From contig JAFRRM010000043.1 in the NCBI GenBank assembly GCA_017428105.1, positions 1 through 42,965 on the forward strand: 42,965 nucleotides of DNA, in the 5' to 3' direction. The stretch comes from Lachnospiraceae bacterium (GTDB taxonomy: Bacteria > Bacillota > Clostridia > Lachnospirales > Lachnospiraceae). Each line of letters begins with the position of its first letter. Positions within the stretch are counted from its first letter, which is position 1. The position numbers were made by a program, and so were the translations under genes. Under the pieces are notes generated by a model, which did no database searches, was not told the origin of the DNA, and saw only the letters and a list, made by a program, of their open reading frames with translations. Shown here piece after piece: positions 14,869 through 24,125 of this stretch.

Positions 14869-15514
14869 CATCATGAGGAAGGAGCTGAAACTCAGCGCGT
14901 CGCCGCTCGCGTTCCTGTTCATCGCGTTCGGGCTGATGTTTTTCCTGCCCGGGTATCCCGTGCTCTGCGGCGCGTTTTTCGTGACGCTGGGGCTGTTTCA
15001 GAGCTTTCAGGCGGCGCGGGAGGCGAACGACACCGTGTTCTCGGCGCTGCTCCCGATCGCGAAGAGCGACGTGGTGAAGGGGCGCTTCCTGTTCGTCTGC
15101 TTCATTGAACTGTGCGGTTTTGCGTTGATGGCGGCGGCGACGGCCGTTCGGATGACGGTGCTGTCGGAGGCGGCGGTCTACCGGACCAATGCGCTGATGA
15201 ATGCGAACCCGTTCGCGCTGGGGGCAGCCCTGTTTCTCTACGGGCTGTTCAACCTGATCTTCGCGGGCGGCTATTTCCGGACGGCGTATAAGATCGGGAA
15301 GCCGTTCGTGATCTATATCATCGCTGCGTTCATGGCCATCGGGATATTTGAGTCGCTGCACCACATCCCGGGACTCGGGGCGGTCAATGCGTTCGGGACG
15401 GACCGGATGGGACTGCAGCTGATCCTGCTGGCCGCGGGAGCGGCGGCGTTTGCGCTGATGACGTGGATCGCATACCGCAAGGCGTGCGCGGATTTTGAAA
15501 AGATCGATCTGTAA
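14861..15514 (+). CDS. ABC-2 type membrane permease
   Basis: 217 residues from ATG 14861, which has GAAAGGGG upstream; a GTG at 14852 is possible but would overlap that site. Six hydrophobic segments can be traced, including LAFLFIAFGLMFFLPGYPVL, ALFLYGLFNLIFAGGYF and PFVIYIIAAFMAIGIF. EANDTVFSALLPIAKSDVVKGRF is typical of this permease class. It pairs with the ATPase at 14146 and ends 12 bp before the regulator. Confidence 0.88.
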   Translation: MRNIMRKELKLSASPLAFLFIAFGLMFFLPGYPVLCGAFFVTLGLFQSFQAAREANDTVFSALLPIAKSDVVKGRFLFVCFIELCGFALMAAATAVRMTVLSEAAVYRTNALMNANPFALGAALFLYGLFNLIFAGGYFRTAYKIGKPFVIYIIAAFMAIGIFESLHHIPGLGAVNAFGTDRMGLQLILLAAGAAAFALMTWIAYRKACADFEKIDL

Positions 15515-15526
15515 GGAGGGCCGGGG

Positions 15527-15958
15527 ATGCTGAAGGAAAATCTGGCGATGCTCCGGAACATACACGGGTTTTCGCAGGAAGAGATCGCGGAACGGATCGG
15601 CATCTCCCGCCAGGCGTACGCCAAATGGGAGAGCGGCGCCACGGTGCCGGACGTCGAGAAATGCCGCCTGCTGGCGGAACTGTACGGAACGACGGTCGAC
15701 AGCCTGATCCGGACCGAGACGGCGGAGGGCATAGGGGAGATCCCGCCCGCGCCGAAGGGCAAGAACATCTGGGGCTCGGTGACGATCAATGACCGGGGCC
15801 AGCTCGTGATCCCCAAGGGCGCGCGGGACAAGTTCGGTCTGACCGGAGGCCAGCGGCTGATCGTGCTCGGCGACGAGGAGGGCATCGCGCTGGTGCCGGC
15901 GGAGGTGTTCGAGGAGAAAATGAAGAAGGCCATGGAGCTCATATCGGTCCGGAACTGA
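15527..15958 (+). CDS. XRE-AbrB fusion transcriptional regulator
   Basis: 143 residues. Residues 1-62 form a Cro/CI helix-turn-helix (SQEEIAERIGISRQAYAKWESG). After a Pro-rich linker (IPPAPKGKN), residues 82-130 form a SpoVT/AbrB swapped-hairpin domain (VTINDRGQLVIPKGARDKFGLTGGQRLIVLGDEEGIALVP). Both are DNA-binding modules, so the protein may touch two sites at once. Third gene of the ABC-2 operon, RBS AAGGAGG; feedback on the promoter at 14073-14105 is plausible. Confidence 0.92.
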   Translation: MLKENLAMLRNIHGFSQEEIAERIGISRQAYAKWESGATVPDVEKCRLLAELYGTTVDSLIRTETAEGIGEIPPAPKGKNIWGSVTINDRGQLVIPKGARDKFGLTGGQRLIVLGDEEGIALVPAEVFEEKMKKAMELISVRN

Positions 15959-16012
15959 TATAAGTTGCTTTTTTGGCCGCGGTTTGCTATTCTATTATAT
16001 CGGATAACTGTG

Positions 16013-16034
16013 ACCCTTCCCCGGGCGGAAGGGT
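16013..16034 (+). promoter_or_regulatory. Leader hairpin before the ABC exporter gene
   Basis: ACCCTTCC (16013-16020) and GGAAGGGT (16027-16034) form an 8-bp stem with a 6-nt loop. It lies 52 bp before the exporter start, with AGGAGAT at 16073-16079. No U-tract follows, so it is not a simple terminator. TATTAT-like sequence near 15993 may be a promoter -10. Confidence 0.4.
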
Positions 16035-16085
16035 ACTTGTGGTCCGCTCCGATCAGGATGGAAGAGGTTTTAGGAGATAAGTCAG

Positions 16086-17765
16086 GTGGATCGCAACACA
16101 CTGAAATGGCTGTATAAGGTTCCGGGGAAAAAGCGGAATTACGTGGTTTTACTGACCGCTCTGGAGGCCCTGCTGGGCGGCTCCGGGGTGCTGTACGCCC
16201 TGATCCTGCGGATGGTGGTGGACGGCGCCGCGTCGGGGGATAAGGCCATGTTCATCCGCGGCGCGGTGCTTCTGGTCGTCCTGGTGGCCGGCCAGCTGGC
16301 GCTGCGGGCCCTGCTGCGGTATTTTTACGAAAGAAGCAAGGCGGATCTGGAGAACATATTCAAAAACCGTCTGTTTTCCGTTCTGCTGAAGAAAGATTAC
16401 GGGGCGGTCTGCGCGGTCCATTCCGGAGAATGGATGAACCGGATGACCAGCGATACGAGGCAGGTGGCCAGCGAATACTCCACCGTGATCCCCGGGGCAT
16501 TCGGGATGCTGATCAAACTGGTCAGCGCGCTCGTCCTGATGGTGGTGCTGGATCCCCGCTTCGCCCTGCTGCTTCTGCCCGTGGGCCTGGTAGTCGGCGT
16601 GATGGCCATGCTGGTGCGGGGCAAATTCAAGTCGCTGCACAAGCAGATCCAGGAGAAGAACGGCAAACTCCGCAGCTTCCTGCAGGAGCGGCTGGGCGGC
16701 ATGTTGCTGATCCGGGCGTTTGCGGCGCATGAAAAGACGGAGCGGCGGGCGGAGGAACTCACTGAGGAACATAAGGCGGCCCGCATGAAGCGGATCCGCT
16801 TCACGAACATGGCGAATCTGGGACTCGGCGTCGCGGTGCAGGGCATGTACGTGTTCGCCGTCATCTGGTGCGGCTACGGGATCCTGACGGGACGCATCAG
16901 CTACGGCACGCTGACGGCCATGACCCAGCTGATCTCCCAGGTCCAGACGCCGTTCATCAGCATTTCCGGCTATCTGCCCCGCTGGTACGCCATGCTGGCC
17001 AGCGCCGAGCGGCTGATGGAAGCCGAGGCTTTCAAGGAAGAATCGGAAGCGCCGCTCAAACCGTTGGAGGAGATCCGGGAGTTTTACGGAAACGAACTGG
17101 AGGGCATCCGCTTCTCCGACGTTTCCTTTACCTATCCGACGCAGGAGGGACACCGCGGCACCGACGCGCTGAAGCATGCGGAACTGGAAGTGAAGAAGGG
17201 CGAGATCCTGGCCTTCACCGGCCAGAGCGGCTGCGGCAAGTCCACGCTGCTCAAACTGCTGCTGGCGGTATATCAGCCGCAGGAAGGGCGGATCGAACTG
17301 CTGACCGGAGACGGCGCCGTGCCGCTGACGGCGGCGTACCGCCGCCTGTTCGCCTATGTGCCGCAGGGGAATCTGCTGCTGGACGGCACCATCCGCGATG
17401 CGGTCAGCTTCGCGTCGCCGGAGCGGGCGGGAGAGGATGAAGCCATCTGGAACGCCCTGCGCATCGCCTGCGCGGACTTTGTGGAAGAACTGCCGGAGGG
17501 CCTGGATACCCGCCTGCTGGAGCGCGGCTCCGGCCTGTCCGAGGGCCAGCTGCAGCGGCTCGCCATCGCCCGGGCCGTCTTTTCCGAAAGTCCCGTGCTG
17601 CTGCTGGACGAAGCCACGGCTTCCCTGGACGGCGGTACGGAGGAGCGGTTCCTGCACCACGTCAGGGACCTGCACGACAAGACGGTGCTGATCGTGACGC
17701 ACCGGCCGGCTGCGCTGGCGATCTGCGACAGAGTCCTGAATTTTTCCGAAAAAGGCATCTGCTGA
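16086..17765 (+). CDS. ABC exporter, fused membrane and ATPase domains
   Basis: 559 residues from GTG 16086 with TTAGGAGAT upstream. Residues 1-320 form the six-helix exporter domain (QLALRALLRYFYERSKADLENIFKNRLFSVLLKKDY is the usual second-helix region). The ATPase domain has Walker A TGQSGCGKSTLLKLL, signature LSEGQLQRLAIARA, Walker B VLLLDEATASLDG and H-loop VLIVTHRPAALAICD. Half-transporters of this type act as homo- or heterodimers; no second half-transporter is adjacent, so a homodimer is likely. Substrate unknown. Confidence 0.92.
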   Translation: MDRNTLKWLYKVPGKKRNYVVLLTALEALLGGSGVLYALILRMVVDGAASGDKAMFIRGAVLLVVLVAGQLALRALLRYFYERSKADLENIFKNRLFSVLLKKDYGAVCAVHSGEWMNRMTSDTRQVASEYSTVIPGAFGMLIKLVSALVLMVVLDPRFALLLLPVGLVVGVMAMLVRGKFKSLHKQIQEKNGKLRSFLQERLGGMLLIRAFAAHEKTERRAEELTEEHKAARMKRIRFTNMANLGLGVAVQGMYVFAVIWCGYGILTGRISYGTLTAMTQLISQVQTPFISISGYLPRWYAMLASAERLMEAEAFKEESEAPLKPLEEIREFYGNELEGIRFSDVSFTYPTQEGHRGTDALKHAELEVKKGEILAFTGQSGCGKSTLLKLLLAVYQPQEGRIELLTGDGAVPLTAAYRRLFAYVPQGNLLLDGTIRDAVSFASPERAGEDEAIWNALRIACADFVEELPEGLDTRLLERGSGLSEGQLQRLAIARAVFSESPVLLLDEATASLDGGTEERFLHHVRDLHDKTVLIVTHRPAALAICDRVLNFSEKGIC

Positions 17766-17825
17766 ATCAAGAGGAAACACCTGCTGTCCCGCTGAAAGGG
17801 AAAACAGGATCAGAGGAATTTCGAT

Positions 17826-20558
17826 ATGCTCCAACTACAGAATATTACGAAGATCTACCGGACGGGGGATCTGCAGCAGACGGCGCTGGACGGCGTCAGC
17901 CTGAATCTCCGGGACAGCGAATTCGTCGCGGTGCTGGGTCCGTCGGGCTCCGGCAAGACCACGCTGCTGAACATCATCGGCGGTCTGGACCGCTATGACG
18001 GCGGGAACATGATCATCAACGGGACGCCGACGCAGCATTATAAGGACCGCGACTGGGATACCTACCGCAACCATACCATCGGTTTCGTGTTCCAGAGCTA
18101 CAACCTGATCCCGCACCAGAGCGTGCTGGCCAACGTGGAACTGGCCCTGACCATCGGGGGCATCTCCAAGGCGGAGCGGCGCCGCCGGGCGAAGGAGGCG
18201 CTGGAGGCCGTGGGGCTGGGCGACCAGATCCGGAAGCGGCCGTCGCAGCTTTCGGGCGGCCAGATGCAGCGCGTGGCCATCGCGCGCGCCCTGGTGGGCG
18301 ACCCGGGCATCCTGCTCGCGGACGAACCCACCGGCGCCCTGGATTCCGTCACCAGCGTGCAGATCATGGAACTGCTCAAGGAAGTGGCGCGCGACCGGCT
18401 GGTCGTGATGGTGACGCATAACCCGGACCTGGCCGAGGAATACGCGACCCGCATCGTGAATCTCAAGGACGGGAAGATCGTGGGGGACAGCGATCCCTTT
18501 GACGGCGCGGAACGCATCCGGGCGGCCGCGGAACCGCAGAAAAAGAAGAAAAAGGCGTCGATGAGCTGGATGACGTCGCTGTCGCTGTCGTTCAGCAACC
18601 TGCGGACCAAACTGGGGCGGACGCTGCTGACGGCGTTCGCAGGCTCCATCGGCATCATCGGCATCGCGCTGATCCTGTCCCTGTCCACCGGCGCGGACCA
18701 GTACATCCAGGACATCCAGCGGGACACCATGACTTCGTATCCGATCATGATCGAGGCGCAGACGCTGGACCTGAGCTCCTGGATGGAAATGGCGGAGGTC
18801 CGGCAGGACCGCCTGGTCAACGGCCCGGATCATCCGATGGACGCCGTCTATTCGGACAACACCTGGCTGGAGATGCGCTCCGGCATGCGCGGCAGCATCA
18901 CGGAAAACAACCTGACCCGCTTCAAGGTGTACCTGGACGATCCGGCGTCCCCGATCCACGCGCATCTGGGGGAGAACGGCGTGGTCTACAGTTATGACAC
19001 CGCCTTCAACGTATACGTGCGGGATCCGTCGGGAGAACTGATCAACACGGACGACCTGTCCGCCCTGAAGAGCAACCCTTATCTGAGCGGCATGAATTTC
19101 GGCCGCGCCGGGATCAGCCCGGTCGGCGAAACGTCGCACAGCTTTTTTGATGAACTGATGCCGGACAAGACGACCGGCCTGGCCAGCGAGACCGTCAGGA
19201 AAAACTACGAACTCCTGAAAGGCCGCTGGCCTGAAGCGTACGACGAAGTGGTCCTGTTCGTGAACAAGGACAACGAGATCTCGCTGCGGACGCTCTATGC
19301 GCTGGGATACCTGGCGGCAGACGAGTACCGCGACATTTCCGACCGCCTGGAGAAGGGCGAGAAGGTGGAGCGGACGCAGGCCAGCCTGGGCTACGATGAG
19401 ATGATGCGGCAGACCTTCACGCTGGTCCCGGCCGCGGAACTGTATGAAAAGCAGGCGGACGGCCTGTGGCGCTACGCCGGCGAGGATCCCAAAGGCACGG
19501 AAGAGGCCTTGAAGCGCGGCATCTCCCTGAAAATCTGCGGGATCGTTCGCGGGTCGGAAGACGGCGTGCAGTCGCTGATGCAGGGGACGGTGGGGTACAC
19601 CAAACTGCTGACGGACCACCTGATCCGCGAGGCGGAAAAGCATCCGCTGGTCAGGGCGCAGCAGGATTCTCCGGACGTCAACATCCTGAACGGGATGTCC
19701 TTCGCGCCGGCGGACGACGCGGGCAAGGCGGCGGACGTGAAAGCCTACCTGATGACGCTCGGGATCTCCGAAAAGGCGCTGTTCTACGTCAATCTGCTGC
19801 GCAGCACCGGGGCGGACGAGACCACGATCTCCGGGCTGCAGAGCCTGGGCGAGGCGGGGATCGCGCAGGCTTTTGAAGCCGCGCTGAACGGCGGGATCCC
19901 GCAGGAAACGCTGGCGGCCCTGTACGATACGCTGATCTCCAAGGCCAGCTACGAGGATAACCTGAAGGCCTTCGGCCTGGTCAGCCCGGACGCGCCGAGC
20001 GCCATCGACCTGTACTGCGACTCTTTTGAAGACAAGGAGAAGGTGGCGGACGACATCGCGGCGTACAATGAATCGGCGGAGGAGGCGGACCGCATCACGT
20101 ATACGGATTACGTGGGGCTGCTGATGAGCTCGGTGACGCAGATCATCGACGTGATCTCCGTGGTGCTGATCGCATTCGTGGCGGTGTCGCTGGTGGTCTC
20201 GTCCATCATGATCGGGATCATCACGTACATCTCCGTGCTGGAGCGCACGAAGGAGATCGGCGTGCTGCGGTCGCTGGGCGCGTCCAAACGGAACATCTCG
20301 GAGGTGTTCAATGCGGAGACGCTGATCATCGGCCTGATCAGCGGGCTGATGGGCATCGGGATCGCGCAGCTGCTGCTGATCCCGGGCAACCGGATCATTC
20401 ATCATTTCGCGGGAGACGTGGACGTGAAGGCCTTCATCCGCCCGGAGCACGCGCTGATCCTGATCGTGCTGAGCACCATCCTGACGCTGATCGGCGGGCT
20501 GATCCCTTCGCGGAAGGCCGCCAAGCGGGATCCGGTGGTGGCGCTGCGGACGGAATAA
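17826..20558 (+). CDS. MacB/FtsX-type ABC transporter, ATPase fused to permease
   Basis: 910 residues. The N-terminal ATPase (about 1-230) has GPSGSGKTTLLNIIGGLD, LSGGQMQRVAIARALVGDP, LLADEPTGALDS and VVMVTHNPDLAEEYATRIV. A Lys-rich linker (KKKKKAS) leads to a first membrane helix (about 262-285), a large extracellular domain of some 480 residues, and three C-terminal helices with the FtsX motif VLERTKEIGVLRSLGASKRNI. The usual arrangement in Firmicutes has separate ATPase and permease; here they are one chain. Members work in mechanotransmission, peptide resistance or cell-wall signalling. 60 bp behind the exporter. Confidence 0.92.
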   Translation: MLQLQNITKIYRTGDLQQTALDGVSLNLRDSEFVAVLGPSGSGKTTLLNIIGGLDRYDGGNMIINGTPTQHYKDRDWDTYRNHTIGFVFQSYNLIPHQSVLANVELALTIGGISKAERRRRAKEALEAVGLGDQIRKRPSQLSGGQMQRVAIARALVGDPGILLADEPTGALDSVTSVQIMELLKEVARDRLVVMVTHNPDLAEEYATRIVNLKDGKIVGDSDPFDGAERIRAAAEPQKKKKKASMSWMTSLSLSFSNLRTKLGRTLLTAFAGSIGIIGIALILSLSTGADQYIQDIQRDTMTSYPIMIEAQTLDLSSWMEMAEVRQDRLVNGPDHPMDAVYSDNTWLEMRSGMRGSITENNLTRFKVYLDDPASPIHAHLGENGVVYSYDTAFNVYVRDPSGELINTDDLSALKSNPYLSGMNFGRAGISPVGETSHSFFDELMPDKTTGLASETVRKNYELLKGRWPEAYDEVVLFVNKDNEISLRTLYALGYLAADEYRDISDRLEKGEKVERTQASLGYDEMMRQTFTLVPAAELYEKQADGLWRYAGEDPKGTEEALKRGISLKICGIVRGSEDGVQSLMQGTVGYTKLLTDHLIREAEKHPLVRAQQDSPDVNILNGMSFAPADDAGKAADVKAYLMTLGISEKALFYVNLLRSTGADETTISGLQSLGEAGIAQAFEAALNGGIPQETLAALYDTLISKASYEDNLKAFGLVSPDAPSAIDLYCDSFEDKEKVADDIAAYNESAEEADRITYTDYVGLLMSSVTQIIDVISVVLIAFVAVSLVVSSIMIGIITYISVLERTKEIGVLRSLGASKRNISEVFNAETLIIGLISGLMGIGIAQLLLIPGNRIIHHFAGDVDVKAFIRPEHALILIVLSTILTLIGGLIPSRKAAKRDPVVALRTE

Positions 20559-20596
20559 ACGGAAAAACGGTTTTGTGAGGCATTGGCCTGTCTGAT

Positions 20597-21871
20597 ATGA
20601 GAAGACGGAAGATCAATTTCATAGGCGCGGCGGCGCTGGCCGTCCTGCTTCTGCTGTCTGCCTGCGGCGGACAGCGTCCCGGCGTGCCCGGAACGGAGGG
20701 GACGCTTCCGGTCGTGACGGAAGTGCCCGGTACGGCGGAGACCGCGGGAACGGGGGATGTCACGGAGCCCTCCTCCCCGGCGGAGACCGCGGTGCCGACG
20801 GAAGCCACGGCAGTTCCGACGGAAGAAGGAACGACGGGAGAGAGGGAAACTGGGGAAACGGCCGCGCCGGTCACGGAACCCTCCGCGGAGCCTCATACGG
20901 CCGCCCCGGAGACCGCACCGCCGGAAACGGAGCCCGAGACCGCGCCGGACTTTTTCCGGAACCGCGTCCCGGACTACAGCCGCCCGGAGCGCTGGGCCTG
21001 GCTGGGCGAGCAGCAGGACAAGCCGGCCGATCTGTTCTTCGTGGGGCCGACCGTCCTGGAGGACGGCCTGTACCTGCGCCTGACGGACCGCGAAAATCTG
21101 GAGCATTTCCGGACTTCGCTGGAGCAGGAGAGAGGCCTGTACGAATCGGTCTGCACGCTGTATGCGCCGTTTTACCGGCAGATGTCCGTGAAGGTCTACG
21201 GCTGGCCGCGCGCGGACCAGAATTTCTGGCGGGATCAGGCGTACCGCGACGTGGCGGCGGCGTTCCGCTATTATCTGGAGCATCTGGACACGGGCAAGCC
21301 GCTGATCATCGCGGGCTTTTCACAGGGCGGAGAACTGTGCCTGCGGCTGATCCGGGAATTCTTCGACCCGGATACGGCCGGGGGAAAGGCCCTGCTGGAG
21401 CGGCTGGTGGCGGTGTACGCGATCGGGGCCGGGCTGCCGGAGACCGTGGCGGAAGAGCATCCCTGGATGAAGCCGGCGGAAAGCGACCGGGATACGGGCG
21501 TGATCATCTGCTACGACTGCGAGCAGCCGGGCATCACCGGATCCGTGCTGCTGCCGGCGGGCAGCCGCTCGCTGAGCATCAATCCCCTGACCTGGAGCCG
21601 GAGCACGGAACCGGCGGACAAGAGCCTGAACAGGGGGGCCTGTTTTCTGACTGGGGGGCAGATCTGGATGGAGATCCCCCAACTGTGCGGCTGCTACATC
21701 GAGCCGGAACGCGGCGCGCTGGTGGTCACGGGGATCAATTATGCGGACTTTCCGACGGATGCGGACATCCTCCCGCCCGGCAATCTGCATGAGTATGATT
21801 ATCAGTTCTTCTACCGGAACCTGCAGGAGAACGTGAAGACGAGGACGGAGCAGTTCCTGAATTCGAGATGA
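20597..21871 (+). CDS. DUF3089 lipoprotein, alpha/beta-hydrolase fold
   Basis: 424 residues. Lipobox LLLLSACGG near residue 22 marks a lipoprotein. Residues 30-115 are a low-complexity Thr/Glu/Pro spacer. The catalytic part matches DUF3089: ADLFFVGPTV, then YYLEHLDTGKPLIIAGFSQGG, where GFSQGG is the nucleophile elbow with Ser, and late in the chain GACFLTGGQIWMEIP and YADFPTDADILPPGNLHEYDYQFFY. Probably an extracytoplasmic esterase or acylase. The start has only a weak upstream GTGAGG. 38 bp behind the ABC transporter and possibly in its operon. Confidence 0.85.
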   Translation: MRRRKINFIGAAALAVLLLLSACGGQRPGVPGTEGTLPVVTEVPGTAETAGTGDVTEPSSPAETAVPTEATAVPTEEGTTGERETGETAAPVTEPSAEPHTAAPETAPPETEPETAPDFFRNRVPDYSRPERWAWLGEQQDKPADLFFVGPTVLEDGLYLRLTDRENLEHFRTSLEQERGLYESVCTLYAPFYRQMSVKVYGWPRADQNFWRDQAYRDVAAAFRYYLEHLDTGKPLIIAGFSQGGELCLRLIREFFDPDTAGGKALLERLVAVYAIGAGLPETVAEEHPWMKPAESDRDTGVIICYDCEQPGITGSVLLPAGSRSLSINPLTWSRSTEPADKSLNRGACFLTGGQIWMEIPQLCGCYIEPERGALVVTGINYADFPTDADILPPGNLHEYDYQFFYRNLQENVKTRTEQFLNSR

Positions 21872-21910
21872 GAAGTATTCCGGAAAGGCCTGGAGGATCG
21901 GGGACAAGAA

Positions 21911-22005
21911 GGCCGGAAGGATCTGCGGGATAAAAAACGGAATTTTGCGGGACAAATTAAAAAGGCCGGAAGGCCCGCGGAGCAAAGTTAAAACAGGCCG
22001 GAAGG
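21911..22005. repeat. GGCCGGAAGG repeat cluster
   Basis: GGCCGGAAGG occurs at 21911, 21964 and 21996, with a related AAAGGCCTGGAGG at 21887, in a purine-rich spacer between the lipoprotein and pepT. The first two are followed by GC-rich then A-rich stretches. No gene is present. Confidence 0.5.
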
Positions 22006-22030
22006 CCTGCGGAATACGGAAAGACAGAAA

Positions 22031-22053
22031 GAGGACGGCATGGTGCCGTCCTC
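22031..22053 (-). terminator. Terminator of pepT
   Basis: GAGGACGGCA (22031-22040) pairs with TGCCGTCCTC (22044-22053). On the minus strand TTTCTGTCTTT follows. It lies 23 bp beyond the pepT stop. Confidence 0.8.
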
Positions 22054-22075
22054 TCTGTATAGGCAACCGCCTGCG

Positions 22076-23281
22076 TTATGCGCGGGCGATGTTCACGATC
22101 ACTTCCACCATTTTTTCCATGGCGGGGACCGAGACGAATTCGTGGATGCCGTGGAAGTTTTCGCCGCCGGTGGAGAGGTTCGGGCAGGGCAGGCCCATGA
22201 AGGACAGCCGCGCGCCGTCCGTGCCGCCGCGGATGGGGACGGTGACGGGGGTCACGCCGGCCTGCTCCATGGCTTTCTGCGCGCGCTCGATCACGTGCAT
22301 CACCGGCAGGATCTTTTCCTTCATGTTGTAGTAGCTGTCTTTTATGTCCGCTTCAACGGTGCCGGCGCCGTATTTGTCGTTCAGGAAGGCCACGATGCGG
22401 CGCAGGAGTTCTTTCTTGGCTTCGAATTTTTCCCGGTCGTGGTCGCGGATGATCAGCTTCAGCACGCCCTCGCTCTCGTCGGACTTCAGGTCGCACACAT
22501 GGAAGAAGCCTTCGTAGCCTTCCGTGTGAGCCGGAGTCTGGGCAGGCGGCAGCATGGTGACCAGTTCGGTCAGGATCAGGGCGGCGTTCTTCATTTTGTC
22601 CTTGGCGCTGCCGGGATGGATGTTGATGCCGTGCACCGCGATCTTCGCGGAGGCGGCGTTGAAGTTTTCATATTCCAGTTCGCCCAGCGCGCCGCCGTCC
22701 ACGGTGTAGGCGAAGCTGCAGGCGAATTTCGCGACGTCGAAGCAGTCCGCGCCGCGGCCGATCTCCTCATCCGGGGTGAAGCCGACGGCGAGCGGGCCGT
22801 GCGGGATCTCCGGGTGCGCAAGGAGGAATTCCATGGCGGTGACGATCTCCGATACGCCCGCCTTATCGTCGGCGCCCAGCAGCGTCGTACCGTCGGTCAC
22901 GATCAGCTCCTGGCCGATATATTTTTCCAGGAAGGGGAAGACCGCGGGGCTGAGCGATACGCTCCCGTTCAGCGCCAGCTCGCCGCCTTCGTAGACCACG
23001 CGGCGCGGCCTGATGTCCGCCCCGGATACCGCCGGCGACGTGTCCATGTGCGCGATGAACCCGATGGCGGGATCCTTCTCCCGGCCGGGCGTCGCGGGCA
23101 GGAATGCGTAGACGTACCCGGTCTCATCCATCTGCGCGTCCTTCAGTCCCAGCGCCTTGAGCTCTTCCGCGATGTGCGCGCCCAGCAGCTTCTGATTGGG
23201 CGTGGACGGCACGCTCGGGCTGTCCTCGTCCGAGGTGGTGTCAAATGCCACATAAGATAAAAAACGGTCGATAACGTTCAT
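22076..23281 (-). CDS. pepT: Peptidase T (tripeptide aminopeptidase)
   Basis: 401 residues from ATG 23281 (GGAAAGGA upstream on the minus strand); an earlier in-frame start exists but has no ribosome site. M20-family metallopeptidase with the expected ligands in order: AHMDTSPAVSG (His, Asp), TTLLGADDKAGVSEI (bridging Asp), FTPDEEIGRGAD (catalytic Glu pair), and SYYNMKEKILP plus RGGTDGARLSFMGLPCPNLSTGGENFHGIHEF near the end. It removes the N-terminal residue from tripeptides in the cytoplasm. Length matches family norm of about 408. Monocistronic, with its own terminator. Confidence 0.96.
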   Translation of the reverse strand: MNVIDRFLSYVAFDTTSDEDSPSVPSTPNQKLLGAHIAEELKALGLKDAQMDETGYVYAFLPATPGREKDPAIGFIAHMDTSPAVSGADIRPRRVVYEGGELALNGSVSLSPAVFPFLEKYIGQELIVTDGTTLLGADDKAGVSEIVTAMEFLLAHPEIPHGPLAVGFTPDEEIGRGADCFDVAKFACSFAYTVDGGALGELEYENFNAASAKIAVHGINIHPGSAKDKMKNAALILTELVTMLPPAQTPAHTEGYEGFFHVCDLKSDESEGVLKLIIRDHDREKFEAKKELLRRIVAFLNDKYGAGTVEADIKDSYYNMKEKILPVMHVIERAQKAMEQAGVTPVTVPIRGGTDGARLSFMGLPCPNLSTGGENFHGIHEFVSVPAMEKMVEVIVNIARA

Positions 23282-23382
23282 GGGATCACAGTCCTTTCCG
23301 TATTGTCTCTTCAAGGATAATATATCCGGCCGGAAAAGTCCAGCGGGAAAAGCGGAGGGGGCGGCGGACTTTGTCGGAAAAT

Positions 23383-23409
23383 CTGACAAAGGAACCGTCC
23401 CCCTGTCAG
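23383..23409. repeat. Dispersed 27-bp intergenic repeat, copy A
   Basis: CTGACA (23383-23388) and TGTCAG (23404-23409) flank the core AAGGAACCGTCCCCC. The exact reverse complement occurs at 29031-29057, and the core GGAACCGTCCCC recurs twice at 32418-32489. This copy sits 3 bp beyond the DUF4956 stop. Confidence 0.85.
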
Positions 23410-23412
23410 GTC

Positions 23413-24084
23413 TTACAGCTGAGGCGTGGTTTCGGTGTAGGGGAGGAGCTGGATCTCAAGGTTGCCGTTTTTGGTGCGGAGCTCGTCGAGGAAGGGCTTT
23501 TCTTCGGAGGCGTCTTTGAGGCGGATGCGGAAGGAGAGGCGGAAGAGGGAGCCCATGCCGGTAGTCTTGACGCCGGCTTTGACGACGGAGCGGCAGTAGT
23601 GGGAGAAGGTGTCGTCGAAGACGCCGGAGTATTCCAGGGATTCGGGAATGGTCACCTTCAGCATCATTTCCGGGGCGCGGTCACGGTGCTCGAAGAGGGG
23701 CAGGAGGGAGACCAGGCTGTAGATCACGGCCATGCCCAGCAGGATGACCACGCCGTAGCCGATGTAGCCCATGCCGAAGGCGATGCCGGAACCCATGGCG
23801 ATCAGGATGCTGGCCAGTTCGTCCGCCGAGCCCTGCGCGGAACGGAAGCGGATCAGGCCGAACGCCCCGCCGATGGCGACGCCCGCGCCGATGTTGCCGT
23901 TCACGAACGTGATCACCGCCGCCACCACGAACGGCAGAATGGCGGTCACAAAGAAGAAGCGGTTGCTGGACCTGACCCGGAAACTCATGATCCAGGCATA
24001 CAGCAGGCCCGAAGCGAGGGCCGCGCCGGCCATGAGGAAGAACTGGGCGGGAGTCACGATGGCGGAATAAACAGAGTCAAACAT
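23413..24084 (-). CDS. DUF4956 membrane protein
   Basis: 223 residues from ATG 24084 with AAGAAAGGA upstream. The first 130 residues hold three to four membrane helices (AQFFLMAGAALASGLLYAWIM, FFFVTAILPFVVAAVITFV, VVILLGMAVIYSLVSLL). Between them GAGVAIGGAFGLIRFRSAQGSADELASILIAMGSG is the conserved family segment. The C-terminal 90 residues form a soluble alpha/beta domain. DUF4956 genes are regularly next to VTC-domain polymerases, as here; CotH, the third usual partner, is absent. Last gene of the receiver-kinase-VTC-DUF4956 operon. A membrane anchor or channel for the polymerase is plausible. Confidence 0.88.
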   Translation of the reverse strand: MFDSVYSAIVTPAQFFLMAGAALASGLLYAWIMSFRVRSSNRFFFVTAILPFVVAAVITFVNGNIGAGVAIGGAFGLIRFRSAQGSADELASILIAMGSGIAFGMGYIGYGVVILLGMAVIYSLVSLLPLFEHRDRAPEMMLKVTIPESLEYSGVFDDTFSHYCRSVVKAGVKTTGMGSLFRLSFRIRLKDASEEKPFLDELRTKNGNLEIQLLPYTETTPQL

Positions 24085-24125
24085 GATGGAGTCCTTTCTT
24101 TCGCGGGGCGATGGCACATCGGCCC

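Noticed and set aside
17835..20450. Long minus-strand open frame opposite the MacB-like transporter
   Set aside because: Arg/His-rich composition with no motif; the plus strand has complete ABC motifs. High GC creates long antisense frames.
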